From NCBI GenBank assembly GCA_050250755.1, contig JBFWOB010000018.1:40420-104419 (forward strand): a stretch of DNA of 64,000 bases, in the 5' to 3' direction. Below the pieces are notes generated by a model, which was not told the DNA's origin, did not search any database, and saw only the letters and a list, made by a program, of their open reading frames with translations. This DNA is from Ga0077555 sp050250755. GTDB lineage: Bacteria > Pseudomonadota > Alphaproteobacteria > Rhizobiales > Hyphomicrobiaceae. This document shows positions 1 through 9,123 of this stretch, piece by piece. Each line of letters begins with the position of its first letter. Positions within the stretch are counted from its first letter, which is position 1. The position numbers and the translations under genes are program-made.

Positions 1-2
1 GC

Positions 3-776
3 GGCGCCGGCGGACAGGTTGGTTGGACGGATCTCGTCCGCCAGAAACCCGACGGTTACAACATCGGTTTCGTCAATCTACCTGCGACAAACACCATCTA
101 CCTCGACCCGGCACGGCAGGCCGTCTTCACCGACAAGAGCTTCACGCCGATCATCAACCAGGTACTGGATCCGGGCGTCGTCTGGGTCGCGGCCTCGAGT
201 CCGTTCAAGACATTGAAGGATGTGATCGACGCGGCCAAGGCAAAGCCGAGCGAGTTGAGAGCTGCAACGACAGGCATTCTTTCCGACGACCATCTGGCCA
301 TCCTGATGCTGGAGGAAGCGGTTCCCGGCATGAAGTTCAGGATCGTTCATCTACTCGGCGGCGCAGCCCAGATGAAGGAAACGCTCGGCGGCAATATCGA
401 CGTGTCGTTCGACAACGTCGGCTCGATCGTCAAGCAAGTTCAGGGCGGTCAAGTGCGCGCTCTGGCCGTCATGGACACCGAGCGATCCAAGTTCCTTCCC
501 GACGTCCCGACCACAAAGGAAGTCGGCTATCCGACTGTCATCTCGTCATCGACCCGCGGCATCGCGGGGCCAAAGGGCATGAAGCCCGACGTCGTGGCCA
601 AGCTTGCCGACACGTTCGAGAAGGCCATGAAGGATCCCGAGCACCAGCAGAAGATGGATGACGTGGGTCTCGCGGTGAAGATCATGAAGGGTGAGGAATA
701 CCAGAAGTATTTCGACGAGACGCACGCGAAGGCAGCGAAGTACGTCGAGTGGGCCAAGAATCGCCCGCAGAAATAA
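3..776 (+). CDS. Tripartite tricarboxylate transporter substrate-binding protein (TctC/Bug), 5' partial
   Basis: The reading frame is open from the left edge, so the N-terminus and its expected signal peptide lie outside the window. About 257 residues are visible, of the roughly 320 usual for the family. The sequence has the TctC/Bug pattern: a 'KPDGYNIGF' segment, a stretch giving 'TPIINQVLDPGVVWVAA', then 'LLGGAAQMKETLGGNIDV' and a C-terminal 'FEKAMKDPEHQQKM' helix. Proteins of this family are periplasmic binding proteins that capture carboxylates or other small organic acids for a TctAB permease. No tctA or tctB gene is visible downstream, so its partner is either upstream or unlinked; orphan Bug proteins are common in some alpha- and betaproteobacteria. 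The ligand cannot be predicted. A strong terminator follows 33 bp after the stop. Confidence 0.93.
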   Translation, partial: GAGGQVGWTDLVRQKPDGYNIGFVNLPATNTIYLDPARQAVFTDKSFTPIINQVLDPGVVWVAASSPFKTLKDVIDAAKAKPSELRAATTGILSDDHLAILMLEEAVPGMKFRIVHLLGGAAQMKETLGGNIDVSFDNVGSIVKQVQGGQVRALAVMDTERSKFLPDVPTTKEVGYPTVISSSTRGIAGPKGMKPDVVAKLADTFEKAMKDPEHQQKMDDVGLAVKIMKGEEYQKYFDETHAKAAKYVEWAKNRPQK

Positions 777-808
777 CTACCGTCTGAAAGCTGCTTCGAA
801 TGACACAG

Positions 809-840
809 GGCCCGGTCACACCGACCGGGCCTTTCTTGTT
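809..840 (+). terminator. Rho-independent terminator after the TctC-type gene
   Basis: A perfect 9-bp GC-rich stem (809-817 with 823-831) has a 5-nt loop and is followed by a T-rich tail (TTTCTTGTT). It lies between the convergent ends of the binding-protein gene and dnaE and is oriented to stop rightward transcription. Confidence 0.85.
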
Positions 841-844
841 GCGG

Positions 845-3800
845 TCAAACTTCCAGCACCTCGATGACGCCCGGCACCGTCGTCAGTTCGCCTCGCTCCG
901 CTGCGCCGATCTCGTATTTACCGGGCAGGACGAGTTCGATCTCGCGGCCTCCCGGCACGCCCGGAACCCCGGCAAGCTCGAGCGAGAGACGTACCTCGCC
1001 CTTGCCGCCAGGCTTTAGAAGACGTGCAATCTCGCCCACGGTCTGGCGTTGACCGACCATCGCGCGCCCATCGAGCACGATCTTCACGCCACGATTGACA
1101 TTGGCTGCAGCCGCATCAAGCGCTTCGATCGAGTTGACGCGCATCTTCACCGTCTCGCCATCGCGCTCGGCCTCTACCGAAAGCAACACCGCTGTTCCGG
1201 CTTCCAACAGATCGCGTGACCGCGCCAGCGTGTCGGAAAACACCACCGCTTCGAATTGACCGGTGGCATCCGAGAACATCGCGAATGCGAACTTGTTGCC
1301 TTTCTGTGACCGCCGCTCGCGGGCCGAAACGACAATGGCGGCAAGGCGGCCCGCCATGGCAGTAAGCCCAGCCTTGGCTTCGAACTCGGCATACTTCGAG
1401 ACGCCAAGCTTCGGCAGGATGGCGCCATATTGATCAAGCGGGTGGCCGGAGAGGTAAAATCCAACGCCCGCAAATTCATTCTGCAGACGCTCCATTGGTG
1501 TCCACGCCTTGACCGGCTTCAGATCGAGGCGCGGCCCTTCGCTGGCGCCGAACATATCGGCAATGCCGGACACCTTGTCGGCATTGAGACGATGGGCGTT
1601 GCCCACCATCACGTCGGCGTTGCCATGGACCAGTGCGCGGTTCTTATCGAAAACGTCGAACGCGCCCGCCATTGCCAGCATCTCAAGCGCACGCTTATTC
1701 ACCTGCTTCGGATCGAAGCGGCTGGAGAAGTCGGCGAGCGACTTGAACGGCCCATTCCCCTCGCGCGCGGCAACGATGGTCGAGACCGCGCCAGCACCGA
1801 CGTTCTTCAATCCGGCGAGCGCATAGCGGATGCGACCGTGTGTCTGATCGCCCGTTGGCGGATCGACAGAGAACTCGACGTCTGACCGGTTCACACAGGG
1901 TGGCGCCACCTCGATGCCCGAACGACGGGCCTCGGCGGCAAAGTTGGCGAGCTTGTCCGTATTTGCCATGTCGAGGGTCATCGACGCGGCCAGAAACTCC
2001 TCGCGATAATTAGCTTTCAGGTAAGCCGTATGGTAGCTGACCAGCGCGTACGCGGCAGCATGGCTTTTGTTGAAGCCGTAACCGGCGAACTTGTCGACCA
2101 ACTCGAAGATGTAGGTGGCGTCAGCTTTCGACACGCCGTTCTTGATTGCGCCCTCGACGAACCGCGCCTGCTGGCGGGCCATCTCGTTCTTGTCCTTCTT
2201 GCCCATGGCTCGGCGCAAGAGGTCGGCCTGTCCCAGCGTGTAGCCGCCCATGACCTGGGCGATCTGGATCACCTGCTCCTGGTAGATGATGACGCCGTAG
2301 GTTTCCTCAAGGATCGGCCTGATGAGTTCGTGCGGATACTCGATCGGCTCGTCGCCGTGCTTGCGGTTGATGTAGGTCGGAATGTTATCCATCGGCCCCG
2401 GTCGATAGAGGGCCACCATGGCGATGATATCCTCGAAGCGGTCCGGCTTCAGCCGCTTCAGGCTCTCGCGCATACCTGTCGATTCAAGCTGGAACACGCC
2501 CACCGTATCCGCCTTGGCGAGCAGTTCGTATGCCGCGAGCACCTTTGGGTCGCCACCACCGATGGCCAGCTTTGGCAGATCGATGTCGACGCCCCTGCCC
2601 TTCTTGATGAGTTGCACGGCCTTCTGGAGCACCGTCAACGTCTTCAGGCCGAGGAAGTCGAACTTCACAAGGCCCGCAGCCTCGACCATCTTCCAGTTGA
2701 ACTGGGTGATCGGGAAATGCGATTTCGGATCGCGGTACATCGGCACCAACTCATCGAGCGGGCGATCGCCGATCACCATGCCCGCCGCGTGCGTCGATGC
2801 ATGTCGATAGAGGCCCTCAAGCTTTTGCGCGATCTCGAGGAGCCGCGCGACCATCGGATCTTCGTCGCGCGCCTCCTGGAGCTTCGGCTCGCCCTCGATC
2901 GCCTCGGGCAGGGTCACCGGGTTGGCGGGATTGTTCGGAACCAGCTTGCAGAGCTTGTCGACCTGCCCATAAGGCATCTGCAGCACACGGCCGACATCAC
3001 GCAGCACCGCTCGCGCCTGCAGCTTGCCGTGGGTGATGATCTGCGCGACACGGTCCTCGCCGTACTTCTGCTGGACGTACTTGATCACCTCGTCACGGCG
3101 ATCCTGACAGAAGTCGATGTCGAAATCCGGCATCGATACGCGTTCCGGATTGAGGAACCGCTCGAACAGCAAACCGAACCGTAAAGGATCGAGATCCGTA
3201 ATGGTCAGCGCCCATGCGACGAGACTGCCCGCTCCCGAACCACGACCTGGGCCGACGGGGATTTCGTTCGCCTTCGACCATTTGATGAAGTCCGCCACGA
3301 TCAGGAAGTAGCCGGGAAACTTCATCTGCGTGATGACGCCGATCTCATAGGCGAGCCGCTTCTCGTAGTCGTCACGCGTGAAGCCGGCCGCGAGCGGCAC
3401 GACTTCGAGCCGCTTGACCAATCCCTCTTCGGCCTGCCGCTGCAGCTCCGCCGCTTCGGCCGCCTGGCGATCCTCGGCGCTCGCGCCATCTCCGGTCTTG
3501 ACGAATGCCGGCAGGATCGGTTTACGGCCACGCGGCCGGTAGGCGCACAGGCGCGCGATTTCAACGGTGTTCTCAGTCGCCTCCGGCAAGTCTTCGAAGA
3601 GGCGCACCATTTCGGCGGCACTCTTGAAATAGTGCTCACGCGTGAGGCGTCGGCGATCATCCTCCGTCACGTAGCGGCCATCCGCGATGCAGAGCAGCGC
3701 ATCATGCGCTTCGTGATCATCCGCCTTCGCGAAATAGCACTCATTTGTCGCGACGATGGGGAGACCGAGCTCGTAAGCCAGCGCGAGAAGTTGCGGCTCG

Positions 3801-4429
3801 ACCTCCGCTTCGCTTGGCAAGCCGTGGCGCTGGATCTCAACGTAGAGCCACCGACCGAAGATCGACTTCAAGCGCTCGAGCCGCGCACGCGCCAGCTCCG
3901 GCTTACCATCCCGCAATGCTTCATCGACAGGTCCATCAGGGCCACCGGTCAGCGCGATAACGCCATCGGCCCGAGATTCCAGATCTTCGATCTTGACGTG
4001 GGGTGGCTCCAGGTCCGGCGTCTTCAGGAATGCAGCGCTATTGAGCTTGGCGAGATTGGCGTAGCCAGGCTCGGTGCGGGCAAAAAGAGCAACCGGCCCA
4101 GTGGGCTTGGCCGCGGCTCCAGTCGCCAGACGCAGGGCCGCCAGCTTGTCCTCGTTGTCGCGAAAATCGACGCGCAGCGCGACGCCGACAATCGGCTGAA
4201 TGCCCGCGCCGGCCAGCTTGTCCGAAAACTCGAGCGCACCGAACATGTTGCCGCTGTCGGTGAGACCGATCGCAGGCATCATCTGCGCCTCGGCGAGCTT
4301 TGCGATCTTCGAGATCACAAGCGCGCCTTCAAGGAGCGAATAGGCCGAGTGCACTTTGAGGTGCACGAAACGCCCCGCATGAGCGGGCACGGCTGCCTTG
4401 GTGTCGTCGGATCGAATCGGAGCTTTCAT
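845..4429 (-). CDS. dnaE: DNA polymerase III subunit alpha
   Basis: This is the replicative C-family polymerase, 1194 residues and typical of DnaE1. The N-terminal PHP domain begins at about residue 22 ('VHLKVHSAYSLLEGALV'). The palm carries 'GPGRGSGAGSLVAWAL' near 393-408 and the catalytic 'MPDFDIDFC' near 433-441, with Asp435 and Asp437 as the likely metal ligands. The third acidic residue lies in 'VKFDFLGLKTL'. The Gly-rich fingers, tandem HhH region ('SHAAAYALVSYHTAYLK') and a C-terminal OB fold ('LTAMAGRLAAIVVSARERR') follow in the expected order. The ATG start gives the whole PHP domain. It is the last gene of a leftward block, 95 bp after the acetyltransferase gene. Confidence 0.98.
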   Translation of the reverse strand: MKAPIRSDDTKAAVPAHAGRFVHLKVHSAYSLLEGALVISKIAKLAEAQMMPAIGLTDSGNMFGALEFSDKLAGAGIQPIVGVALRVDFRDNEDKLAALRLATGAAAKPTGPVALFARTEPGYANLAKLNSAAFLKTPDLEPPHVKIEDLESRADGVIALTGGPDGPVDEALRDGKPELARARLERLKSIFGRWLYVEIQRHGLPSEAEVEPQLLALAYELGLPIVATNECYFAKADDHEAHDALLCIADGRYVTEDDRRRLTREHYFKSAAEMVRLFEDLPEATENTVEIARLCAYRPRGRKPILPAFVKTGDGASAEDRQAAEAAELQRQAEEGLVKRLEVVPLAAGFTRDDYEKRLAYEIGVITQMKFPGYFLIVADFIKWSKANEIPVGPGRGSGAGSLVAWALTITDLDPLRFGLLFERFLNPERVSMPDFDIDFCQDRRDEVIKYVQQKYGEDRVAQIITHGKLQARAVLRDVGRVLQMPYGQVDKLCKLVPNNPANPVTLPEAIEGEPKLQEARDEDPMVARLLEIAQKLEGLYRHASTHAAGMVIGDRPLDELVPMYRDPKSHFPITQFNWKMVEAAGLVKFDFLGLKTLTVLQKAVQLIKKGRGVDIDLPKLAIGGGDPKVLAAYELLAKADTVGVFQLESTGMRESLKRLKPDRFEDIIAMVALYRPGPMDNIPTYINRKHGDEPIEYPHELIRPILEETYGVIIYQEQVIQIAQVMGGYTLGQADLLRRAMGKKDKNEMARQQARFVEGAIKNGVSKADATYIFELVDKFAGYGFNKSHAAAYALVSYHTAYLKANYREEFLAASMTLDMANTDKLANFAAEARRSGIEVAPPCVNRSDVEFSVDPPTGDQTHGRIRYALAGLKNVGAGAVSTIVAAREGNGPFKSLADFSSRFDPKQVNKRALEMLAMAGAFDVFDKNRALVHGNADVMVGNAHRLNADKVSGIADMFGASEGPRLDLKPVKAWTPMERLQNEFAGVGFYLSGHPLDQYGAILPKLGVSKYAEFEAKAGLTAMAGRLAAIVVSARERRSQKGNKFAFAMFSDATGQFEAVVFSDTLARSRDLLEAGTAVLLSVEAERDGETVKMRVNSIEALDAAAANVNRGVKIVLDGRAMVGQRQTVGEIARLLKPGGKGEVRLSLELAGVPGVPGGREIELVLPGKYEIGAAERGELTTVPGVIEVLEV

Positions 4430-4524
4430 GACCTGAGAATATCACGCGAAACGCGAGACAGACCGCGTGGCGCACCCAGTCCACGAAATCCACCGCGAAC
4501 GTGGTATGCGCTCGCTGGCTCTGC

Positions 4525-5085
4525 TCAGTCCGCGAGCGGTCGGAAGCGTTCCCGGGCAAGCCGCGTGCGGATCAGCGGCAACTCCTTGCCGTGTGGCCGG
4601 CACATTCTCATGACCGTATCGACCGCCTCGAAGCCGAGCTTCTCCTGCACGCGAAGCGAGGCGGCGTTGCCGTCGAACACACCCGACGGGATGGAAGCGG
4701 TTTCCGACACATCGAAAGCGTATGAAATCAGTGCGGATGCCGCTTCAGTTGCATAGCCGTGGCCCCAATAGGGTTCGCCCAGCCAGTAGCCGAGCTGAGT
4801 CTCGTGATGCAGCGCCTCACCCGACGCCGGAGCACGACCATATTCGATCAGCCCGATCTGCGTCCCCTCGCGGCAGATCGCAAACACCGGAAATCGAGAC
4901 GATTTGCGCGGAGCTGCGATCGTCCCCAGGAAATGCTCCATGTCGGCCATTGTGTACGGCCACGGCACGACGCCCAGCCATTGCGCTACCGCCCAGTTGT
5001 TGATCAGAGGGAAAAGTGCGTCTGCATCAGAAAGGGCGACGGGCCGAAGCGTGAGGCGATGGGTCTCAAGTCGAACCTCGGGCAT
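4525..5085 (-). CDS. GNAT-family N-acetyltransferase (RimJ/RimL-like)
   Basis: A 186-residue acetyltransferase of the Acetyltransf_3 type, which moves an acetyl group from acetyl-CoA to an amine. The N-terminus reads 'LETHRLTLRPVALSDADAL', and the acetyl-CoA-binding loop is 'YWLGEPYWGHGYATEA'. Later 'NAASLRVQEKLGFEAVD' matches the conserved C-terminal strand of the family. The ATG at 5085 is chosen because it begins the domain and has a GGAG motif about 9 bases upstream; a longer open frame to 5241 runs into lolD and is not needed. The gene sits between lolD and dnaE on the same strand and is probably cotranscribed. The substrate is not predictable. Confidence 0.92.
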   Translation of the reverse strand: MPEVRLETHRLTLRPVALSDADALFPLINNWAVAQWLGVVPWPYTMADMEHFLGTIAAPRKSSRFPVFAICREGTQIGLIEYGRAPASGEALHHETQLGYWLGEPYWGHGYATEAASALISYAFDVSETASIPSGVFDGNAASLRVQEKLGFEAVDTVMRMCRPHGKELPLIRTRLARERFRPLAD

Positions 5086-5119
5086 ATTCTGGTCTCCAAT
5101 GGGAGCCCGGGCAGGTTCG

Positions 5120-5833
5120 TCAGAGACTCGCCGGGGCGAGTTCCACCAGCTTGCCCGCCTCCATGCGCAGCACCCGGTGCATACGCCGCGCGAGATCCAT
5201 GTTGTGCGTCGCAATGAGTGCTGCAACGCCCGTGCGCTCAATCAGGCCGACAAATTCGTGAAAGACATGCTCCGACGTCGATGGGTCGAGATTGCCTGTC
5301 GGCTCGTCGGCGAAAAGTAGGCGTGGCGCATTCGCGAGCGCGCGGGCGATGGCGGTTCGCTGCTGCTCGCCTCCCGACAGCTCGGCCGGCCGATGCTCTA
5401 GTCGCTCGGCGAGCCCCAGCCCTGTGAGAAGCTCGGTCGCCCGGGCGCGCGCCTCGTGGTTGCGCCTGCCCTGAATAAGCTGCGGCAACATCACGTTCTC
5501 GACCGCGGAGAACTCCGGCAGCAACTGGTGGAACTGATAGACGAAGCCCATCTCGCCGCGCCGGACTCGCGTTCGTGCCGCGTCGTCCATCTGCGAGCAG
5601 TCGCGGCCGTTGACGAGCACCTGGCCGCTATCCGGAGTCTCGAGCAGACCCGTTATGTGCAGCAAGGTGGACTTGCCGGCACCGGACGGCCCGACCAGGG
5701 CGACGGCCTGTCCGGGCATGAGGGTCGCGTTCGCACCATCGAGAACATGGATCGCACGCGCACCCTGATGAAACGAGCGCCTGAGCTCGACAAGCTCCAG
5801 AACGGGCACCGCGGTTTGAAAGCTGTCCTGCAC
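5120..5833 (-). CDS. lolD: Lipoprotein-releasing system ATP-binding protein
   Basis: This is the ATPase of the LolCDE-type ABC transporter, which extracts outer-membrane lipoproteins from the inner membrane. The protein has 237 residues. Visible motifs are Walker A 'GPSGAGKST' (48-56), the Q-loop region 'MGFVYQFHQLLPEFSAVENV' typical of LolD, signature 'LSGGEQQRTAIARALA', Walker B 'LLFADEPTGNLD' and an H-loop 'ATHN'. The frame is open further upstream, but GTG at 5833 has a good GAGGTGGG ribosome site and lies 8 bp past the lolC/E stop. A second GTG at 5845 overlaps that stop (GTGA) and is the alternative. It is translated together with the permease gene immediately upstream. Confidence 0.96.
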   Translation of the reverse strand: MQDSFQTAVPVLELVELRRSFHQGARAIHVLDGANATLMPGQAVALVGPSGAGKSTLLHITGLLETPDSGQVLVNGRDCSQMDDAARTRVRRGEMGFVYQFHQLLPEFSAVENVMLPQLIQGRRNHEARARATELLTGLGLAERLEHRPAELSGGEQQRTAIARALANAPRLLFADEPTGNLDPSTSEHVFHEFVGLIERTGVAALIATHNMDLARRMHRVLRMEAGKLVELAPASL

Positions 5834-5841
5834 GGCCCACC

Positions 5842-7158
5842 TCACTCGTAGCGAAGTGCTTCGACCGGATCGAGACGCGACGCGCGCCACGAGGGATAGA
5901 GGGTCGCCAGCACTGAGAGGACCAGGGCCATAGCAACGATCCATGCCGTTTCTATTGCATCGATCCGCGCCGGCAGCCGCGTCAGGTAGTAGACCTGCGG
6001 GTCCATCAGCTTTGTGCCGAGCAGGCTCTGCAGGCCCTGTCGGATTGTTTCGATATTCGAGCAGACCGCTATACCAAGAATGAGCCCCGCGATGGTTCCC
6101 ACCACGCCGATCGAGGCGCCGGTGATCAGGAACACGCGCATGATCGCGCCCTTGGTTGCTCCCATGGTGCGGAGAATGGCAATGTCGCGGCTCTTCTCCT
6201 TCACCAGCATCATGATGCCCGAGATGATGTTCAACGCCGCAACGAGAACGATCAGCGACAGGATGATGAACATCACGTTGCGCTCGACCTCGAGCACGGT
6301 GAAGAACGTCTCGTTGCGTTTTCGCCAGTCGGTGAGGTGGAGTGTCGGCCCGGCCGCGAGGCGCAGCGGGCCAATGACATTGTCGACATTATCCGGGCTA
6401 TCGACGATCACCTCGAGCACATCGACCTCGGCGCCACGCGAGAAATAGCGCTGCGCCTCGGCCAGTGGCATGAACACCATGGTCTTGTCGTATTCCGACA
6501 TGCCAAGCTCGAAAACTGCGGATACGAGGTAGCGTTTGATGCGCGGCGCCGTGCCGAACGGCGTCGACGCTCCCTTCGGGGCGACAAGCGAGATGCTGTC
6601 CCCAACATTCACACCAAGAGCGTTGGCGAGCCGCGTACCGAGCGCCACACCTTCTTGCTGATCGAAGCCCTTGAGCGTGCCGAAGCGGACATTGCCGGAT
6701 ACGAGTGGGAGTTTGTCGAGACTGGCTTCCGAAAGGCCCCTGACCAATGCGCCGAGCGTATTCGTCGGCGTCGAGATCATGGCCTGCCCTTCGACCAGAG
6801 GCATCACCGCCTTGATGCCGGTCACGCTGCGCAAGCGCGCCGCGGCCTGATCGTAATCGTCGAACGGCGCCTGGATCTTATGGACGATGACGTGCCCGTT
6901 GATGCCGAGGATCTTCTGGAAGAGCTCGTGTCGAAAACCGTTCATGACGGCCATGACGATGATGAGCGTCGCGACGCCGAGCATGATCCCGATAAACGAG
7001 ATTCCGGCGATCACGGAGATGAAACCTTCCTTTCGGCGAGCGCGCAGATAACGCTTTGCGAGCATCCACTCGAAAGCCGCAAAGGGTGCCGTATCGATCG
7101 AGCGCGCAGCCGCAGCGGGCTCCTGCCCGAGGGCTGTGTCGGTCGCTGCGATGGCCAT
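5842..7158 (-). CDS. lolC: Lipoprotein-releasing ABC transporter permease (LolC/LolE family)
   Basis: A 438-residue inner-membrane permease that works with LolD to pass lipoproteins to LolA. One transmembrane segment lies near residues 40-70 ('FISVIAGISFIGIMLGVATL'), followed by a large periplasmic MacB-like domain and three C-terminal membrane segments (from 'VMFIILSLIVLVAALNIISG' onward), the FtsX-type layout. The conserved 'DIAILRTMGATKGAIMRVF' cytoplasmic loop is present. ATG 7158 is preceded by GGAGGGG at good spacing; the upstream in-frame TTG at 7173 overlaps that ribosome site and is unlikely. As in many alphaproteobacteria there is a single LolC/E-type gene here, so the transporter may be a homodimer of permeases; that part is inference. 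Confidence 0.95.
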   Translation of the reverse strand: MAIAATDTALGQEPAAAARSIDTAPFAAFEWMLAKRYLRARRKEGFISVIAGISFIGIMLGVATLIIVMAVMNGFRHELFQKILGINGHVIVHKIQAPFDDYDQAAARLRSVTGIKAVMPLVEGQAMISTPTNTLGALVRGLSEASLDKLPLVSGNVRFGTLKGFDQQEGVALGTRLANALGVNVGDSISLVAPKGASTPFGTAPRIKRYLVSAVFELGMSEYDKTMVFMPLAEAQRYFSRGAEVDVLEVIVDSPDNVDNVIGPLRLAAGPTLHLTDWRKRNETFFTVLEVERNVMFIILSLIVLVAALNIISGIMMLVKEKSRDIAILRTMGATKGAIMRVFLITGASIGVVGTIAGLILGIAVCSNIETIRQGLQSLLGTKLMDPQVYYLTRLPARIDAIETAWIVAMALVLSVLATLYPSWRASRLDPVEALRYE

Positions 7159-7279
7159 GCCGTTCCCCTCCAACTGACCGGACCAGCGCCCGTCTCGCGC
7201 GACAAACCGCGCGGCATGGGGCCGGTGAGCCGGCGGACCGAGCGCCCCCGCACCCAGTTACGAAGTCCGCCGCCGGCTC

Positions 7280-8629
7280 CTAAGCCAAGTTGCGTCCTGC
7301 CTTCACGTCGTCGATCAGTGCCGTCAGGGCAGCGCCGGGCGCGAGCGTGCGCCGGGCGCCATCGCGACGCGTCTTGATTTCCACCTCGCCAGCCTTCACG
7401 CCCTTCGGACCGACGATGAGCTGATAGGGGCAACCAATCAGGTCCATGGTCGCAAACTTTGCACCCGGGCGGTCGTCGCTGTCGTCGACCAACACTTCGA
7501 TTCCGGCTGCTTCGAGGCCACGCTCCAACTCGTCCACAACCCGATCGGTGTCCGCATCGCCCGGTTTCAAGTTTACCAGCGCCACCTCGAAGGGCGCGAC
7601 CGAGACGGGCCACACAATGCCATTCTTGTCGTGGCTTGCCTCGATGATCGCTGCGACCACCCGCGTCGGACCTATACCGTAAGAGCCCATATGCACTGTG
7701 ACGGGCTTGCCGTCCGCGCCTTGCACAACTGCGCGCATCGGCTCGGAATACTTGGTGCCGAAGTAGAATATGTGACCGACCTCGATGCCGCGCGCAGAGA
7801 CCTGGGCGTCGCTGGACAACGAACCGTAGGTCGCCTTATCGTGCATCTCGGAGGTTGCGGCGTAGAGCGACGTCCAGCGATCCACGGTTGCCTGTACGCC
7901 ACCGACATCGTCGAAATTGGTATCGGCGGGCGGCACTGCGAAGGACAGGTAATCCTTGTGGCAGAAAACCTCGCTCTCGCCGGTGTCCGCCAGGATGATG
8001 AACTCGTGCGAGAGATCGCCACCGATCGGTCCTGTATCCGCGCGCATGGGGATCGACTTCAAGCCGAACCGTGCGAAGGTCCGCAGATAGGCAACGAACA
8101 TCTTGTTATACGCGTGCCGCGCGTCTTCCTTGGTGAGATCAAACGAATAGGCGTCCTTCATCAGGAACTCGCGGCTGCGCATCACCCCGAAGCGGGGGCG
8201 CACCTCGTCCCGAAACTTCCACTGGATGTGGTAGAGATTCAGCGGCAGATCCCGGTAGCTCTTGGCGTAGGTGCGGAAGATCTCTGTGATCATTTCCTCG
8301 TTCGTAGGGCCGAACAGCATCTCGCGCTCGTGCCGATCCTGGATCCGCAGCATCTCCTTGCCATAGGCGTCATAGCGACCCGACTCGCGCCATAGATCGG
8401 CGGATTGGATCGTCGGCATCAGAAGCTCGATCGCGCCGGAGCGGTTTTGCTCCTCGCGGATGATCTGATTGACCTTGTTGAGCACCCTGAGCCCGAGCGG
8501 CAGCCACGCGTAGATGCCGGCGCTCTCCTGGCGGATCAACCCAGCGCGCAGCATCAATTGATGGGAAACGATTTCCGCCTCTTTGGGCGTCTCCTTCAGA
8601 ACAGGCAAGAAATAGCGACTGAGGCGCAT
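7280..8629 (-). CDS. proS: Prolyl-tRNA synthetase, short alphaproteobacterial form
   Basis: Class II aminoacyl-tRNA synthetase that charges tRNA-Pro. At 449 residues it is the short form: after motif 2 ('FRDEVRPRFGVMRSREFLMK') the chain passes to motif 3 ('GSYGIGPTRVVAAIIE') without the roughly 180-residue INS editing insertion of the E. coli enzyme. The C-terminal anticodon-binding domain follows ('VAPFEVALVNLKPGD'). Without INS it presumably cannot clear Ala-tRNA-Pro in cis and relies on free-standing editing factors. The ATG start matches the family N-terminus 'MRLSRYFLPVLKETP'. It lies 121 bp upstream of lolC and 494 bp downstream of the DUF1467 gene. Confidence 0.97.
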   Translation of the reverse strand: MRLSRYFLPVLKETPKEAEIVSHQLMLRAGLIRQESAGIYAWLPLGLRVLNKVNQIIREEQNRSGAIELLMPTIQSADLWRESGRYDAYGKEMLRIQDRHEREMLFGPTNEEMITEIFRTYAKSYRDLPLNLYHIQWKFRDEVRPRFGVMRSREFLMKDAYSFDLTKEDARHAYNKMFVAYLRTFARFGLKSIPMRADTGPIGGDLSHEFIILADTGESEVFCHKDYLSFAVPPADTNFDDVGGVQATVDRWTSLYAATSEMHDKATYGSLSSDAQVSARGIEVGHIFYFGTKYSEPMRAVVQGADGKPVTVHMGSYGIGPTRVVAAIIEASHDKNGIVWPVSVAPFEVALVNLKPGDADTDRVVDELERGLEAAGIEVLVDDSDDRPGAKFATMDLIGCPYQLIVGPKGVKAGEVEIKTRRDGARRTLAPGAALTALIDDVKAGRNLA

Positions 8630-8833
8630 GGGCGGAAATGATCCTTGTCGAAGGGCGTGCGCATATTCGGCGAAACGCGCGCTAACCCGAACGGTCCCTC
8701 ACAGATACCCCGATCGGCATCACGTCGCCCGCGGCTAATAGCCATTTCCCCGTTTCATGGCAACGATACCGCAGCGGCGAACCTTACGGGCATGTCATGC
8801 TCAAAGGGCAAGTCAATTTGTCACGGAATTGTG

Positions 8834-9092
8834 CTGACAAGCCGCGTTGCGTTCGCTAACGTGCGACCCGTTGCACAGAAAAGGGGTCCGCTCCGATCAT
8901 TATTCGGTAAGCAGCCCGGGTCTGGGGAGACCATGCGCTCCTGTTCCAACTCTGCGGAGTTGGGCCACGAGCGTTGTTTATATGGGTCAGTGATCTCCGA
9001 TTCAACGGAGCAGTGGCTCGGAATACAACGATAACAGATAATTCCGTACTTCGTTTTCGGGGCAGGCTTGGCGGCCAGCCCCGGTTGTTTTT
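8834..9092 (+). ncRNA. Candidate structured RNA between proS and the DUF1467 gene
   Basis: This gene-free stretch of about 494 bp (8630-9123) has several perfect short hairpins on the plus strand. They are 8919-8932 (5 bp, GGGG loop), 8946-8963 (7 bp, TGCG loop) and 8995-9010 (5 bp, 6-nt loop), the last enclosed by a possible 6-bp pairing of 8972-8977 with 9025-9030. They are followed by a terminator-like hairpin, 9058-9083, with a T-rich tail. A possible promoter lies at 8834-8839 (CTGACA), 17-bp spacer, 8857-8862 (TAACGT). The inferred RNA would be roughly 225 nt and antisense to the proS leader region. It matches no RNA family that I recognise, and hairpins in GC-rich spacers can arise by chance. 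Sequence from 8630 to 8833 shows nothing definite. Confidence 0.35.
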
Positions 9093-9094
9093 CA
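9058..9094 (+). terminator. Terminator-like hairpin on the plus strand
   Basis: CGGGGC at 9058-9063 pairs with GCCCCG at 9078-9083, with further GGC/GCC pairing inside, followed by GTTGTTTTT. Its orientation does not fit any protein gene nearby (both neighbours are leftward), which is why it supports a plus-strand RNA in the spacer. Confidence 0.5.
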
Positions 9095-9123
9095 AAGCGC
9101 CGACGTGAGTAGGCCTGTGGTCG

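Noticed and set aside
2030..3184. A 384-residue plus-strand open frame opposite dnaE
   Set aside because: Antisense shadow in high-GC coding DNA; it has no domain, and the opposite strand has a complete DnaE.
8905..8920. An AAGCAGCCC segment resembling the SRP RNA apical loop
   Set aside because: The matching GGAAGG and flanking stem of SRP RNA are missing, so the likeness is probably chance.
8645..9034. A 129-residue plus-strand open frame in the proS-DUF1467 spacer
   Set aside because: No ribosome site or recognisable domain, and the DNA is better explained by hairpins.
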